Assembly (NCBI GenBank): GCA_020635035.1
Contig: JACKAO010000017.1
Location: 1-13,700, forward strand
Length of the DNA stretch: 13,700 nucleotides
Reading direction: 5' to 3'
DNA from: Calditrichia bacterium
GTDB taxonomy: Bacteria > Calditrichota > Calditrichia > Calditrichales > J004
Shown: in pieces, positions 13,131 to 13,700 of the stretch
Position numbering within the stretch: the first letter of the stretch is position 1
Layout: every line of letters starts with the position of its first letter
Program-made: the position numbers and the translations under genes
The notes under the pieces: generated by a model
The model's input: the letters and a program-made list of their open reading frames with translations, nothing else
Database searches by the model: none
What the model was told of the DNA's origin: nothing

Positions 13131-13700
13131 TACTTAGCCCTCCTGCGGACAATCTGATATGGCCGGAAGACATATCCTACCGGAACACTTAGGGCGTGGA
13201 CCAGTCTTGTGAACGGGAACACAACCAGTAAAAACAGACCTAAAGTGATATGTGCTTTAAAGATAATGGACACGTCCGAAATATATTCATGCGCCCCTCC
13301 CCTGAAGGTGACAATATGTTGCGCCCAATCCATAAATTTCACCATTTCATGGCCATCCAGATGCTGCATGGAAACGGTGATGGTGAAAAGACCAAGAAGA
13401 AGTTGAAACAGCAACAAAAACAAGACCATTATATCAGCAATGGAGCTGTTGGACCTGATACGAGGGTCAAAAAGACGTCTGTGAATTAACATCAAAATAC
13501 CCACTAAACAGAAAATACCGGCAATACCACCGGCGGACATCGCCAGTATCTGTTTGGCACCATGAGAAATGCCCAGGGCATCAAAAACGACAATCGGGGT
13601 TAAAAGCCCGACCGCATGTCCGGCAAGAATAAAAAGAATACCGACATGGAACAGAATGCTTCCCATAATCAGCTGTTTACGGCGCAAAAACTGGCTCGAC
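13130..13700 (-). CDS. narI: Respiratory nitrate reductase gamma subunit NarI (5' end outside window)
   Basis: About 190 residues are visible; the frame stays open to the window edge (SSQFLRRK...), matching the SSQMLDRK region of E. coli NarI, so only the first 40 or so residues are missing. NarI is the membrane cytochrome b of the NarGHI complex: it oxidises quinol and passes electrons through two b haems to NarH and NarG, which reduces nitrate in the cytoplasm. Both pairs of haem histidines are present, counted from the TTG at 13687: FHVGILFILAGH (H14 and H24, as E. coli H56 and H66) and H146 with H164 (KAHITLG...FTRLVH, as H187 and H205), with the same spacing as in E. coli. Four to five hydrophobic segments are visible. 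The TTG at 13687 is not the real start. narGHJ should lie to the right, outside the window. Confidence 0.95.
   Translation of the reverse strand, partial: SSQFLRRKQLIMGSILFHVGILFILAGHAVGLLTPIVVFDALGISHGAKQILAMSAGGIAGIFCLVGILMLIHRRLFDPRIRSNSSIADIMVLFLLLFQLLLGLFTITVSMQHLDGHEMVKFMDWAQHIVTFRGGAHEYISDVSIIFKAHITLGLFLLVVFPFTRLVHALSVPVGYVFRPYQIVRRRAK

Noticed and set aside
1..13700. CRISPR array
   Set aside because: No regularly spaced direct repeats occur anywhere; the only multi-copy element is the dispersed palindrome at 9804, 10418 and 10911.

Overview
The window looks like a stretch of an alphaproteobacterial chromosome. The right third carries the 3' part of a respiratory nitrate reductase operon (narI, a parvulin-type isomerase, nnrS) on the minus strand, so the host can probably respire nitrate and meets nitric oxide. 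Short palindromic intergenic repeats at 9804, 10418 and 10911 belong to a type whose chance translation (FRPKADI) I remember from many alphaproteobacterial database proteins. The species cannot be named from this.

Left part (1 to about 9463): an AT-rich mobile or defence region, almost all on the plus strand. It opens with the C-terminal DNA-binding end of a serine recombinase (1-126), which overlaps a small zinc-finger/HNH-like protein. Next comes a translationally coupled type III restriction-modification pair, mod (659-2755) and res (2755-5451). Then comes the most interesting unit: a predicted promoter, a structured non-coding RNA (about 5590-5733), an unusual reverse transcriptase (5734-7260) and a full-length exonuclease I (SbcB/ExoI) homologue (7299-8684). 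This has the layout of a defence-associated reverse transcriptase (DRT/UG) system: an RNA scaffold or template, an RT that could copy it, and a nuclease acting on single-stranded DNA. A convergent unknown gene (8820-9269, minus) closes this block.

Boundary: at 9448-9463 the sequence reads like the last 16 bases of a tRNA gene, probably tRNA-Leu, ending in CCA, with no tRNA body in front of it. This is what the far end of an island integrated into a tRNA 3' end looks like. It would place the recombinase, R-M and RT systems inside the island and the nitrate genes in the ordinary chromosome. A 9-bp inverted repeat lies just inside this boundary.

Right part (9464-13700): about 470 bases without a gene, a four-helix membrane protein (9930-10424, TTG start), a convergent small membrane protein with a zinc ribbon (10480-10821, minus), about 300 bases without a gene, then nnrS (11127-12290), a NifM/SurA-like cytoplasmic isomerase (12342-13130) and narI (13130-13700, cut by the window end). 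narI and the isomerase overlap by one base and are probably cotranscribed; the isomerase probably helps nitrate reductase assembly, and NnrS belongs to the response to nitric oxide.
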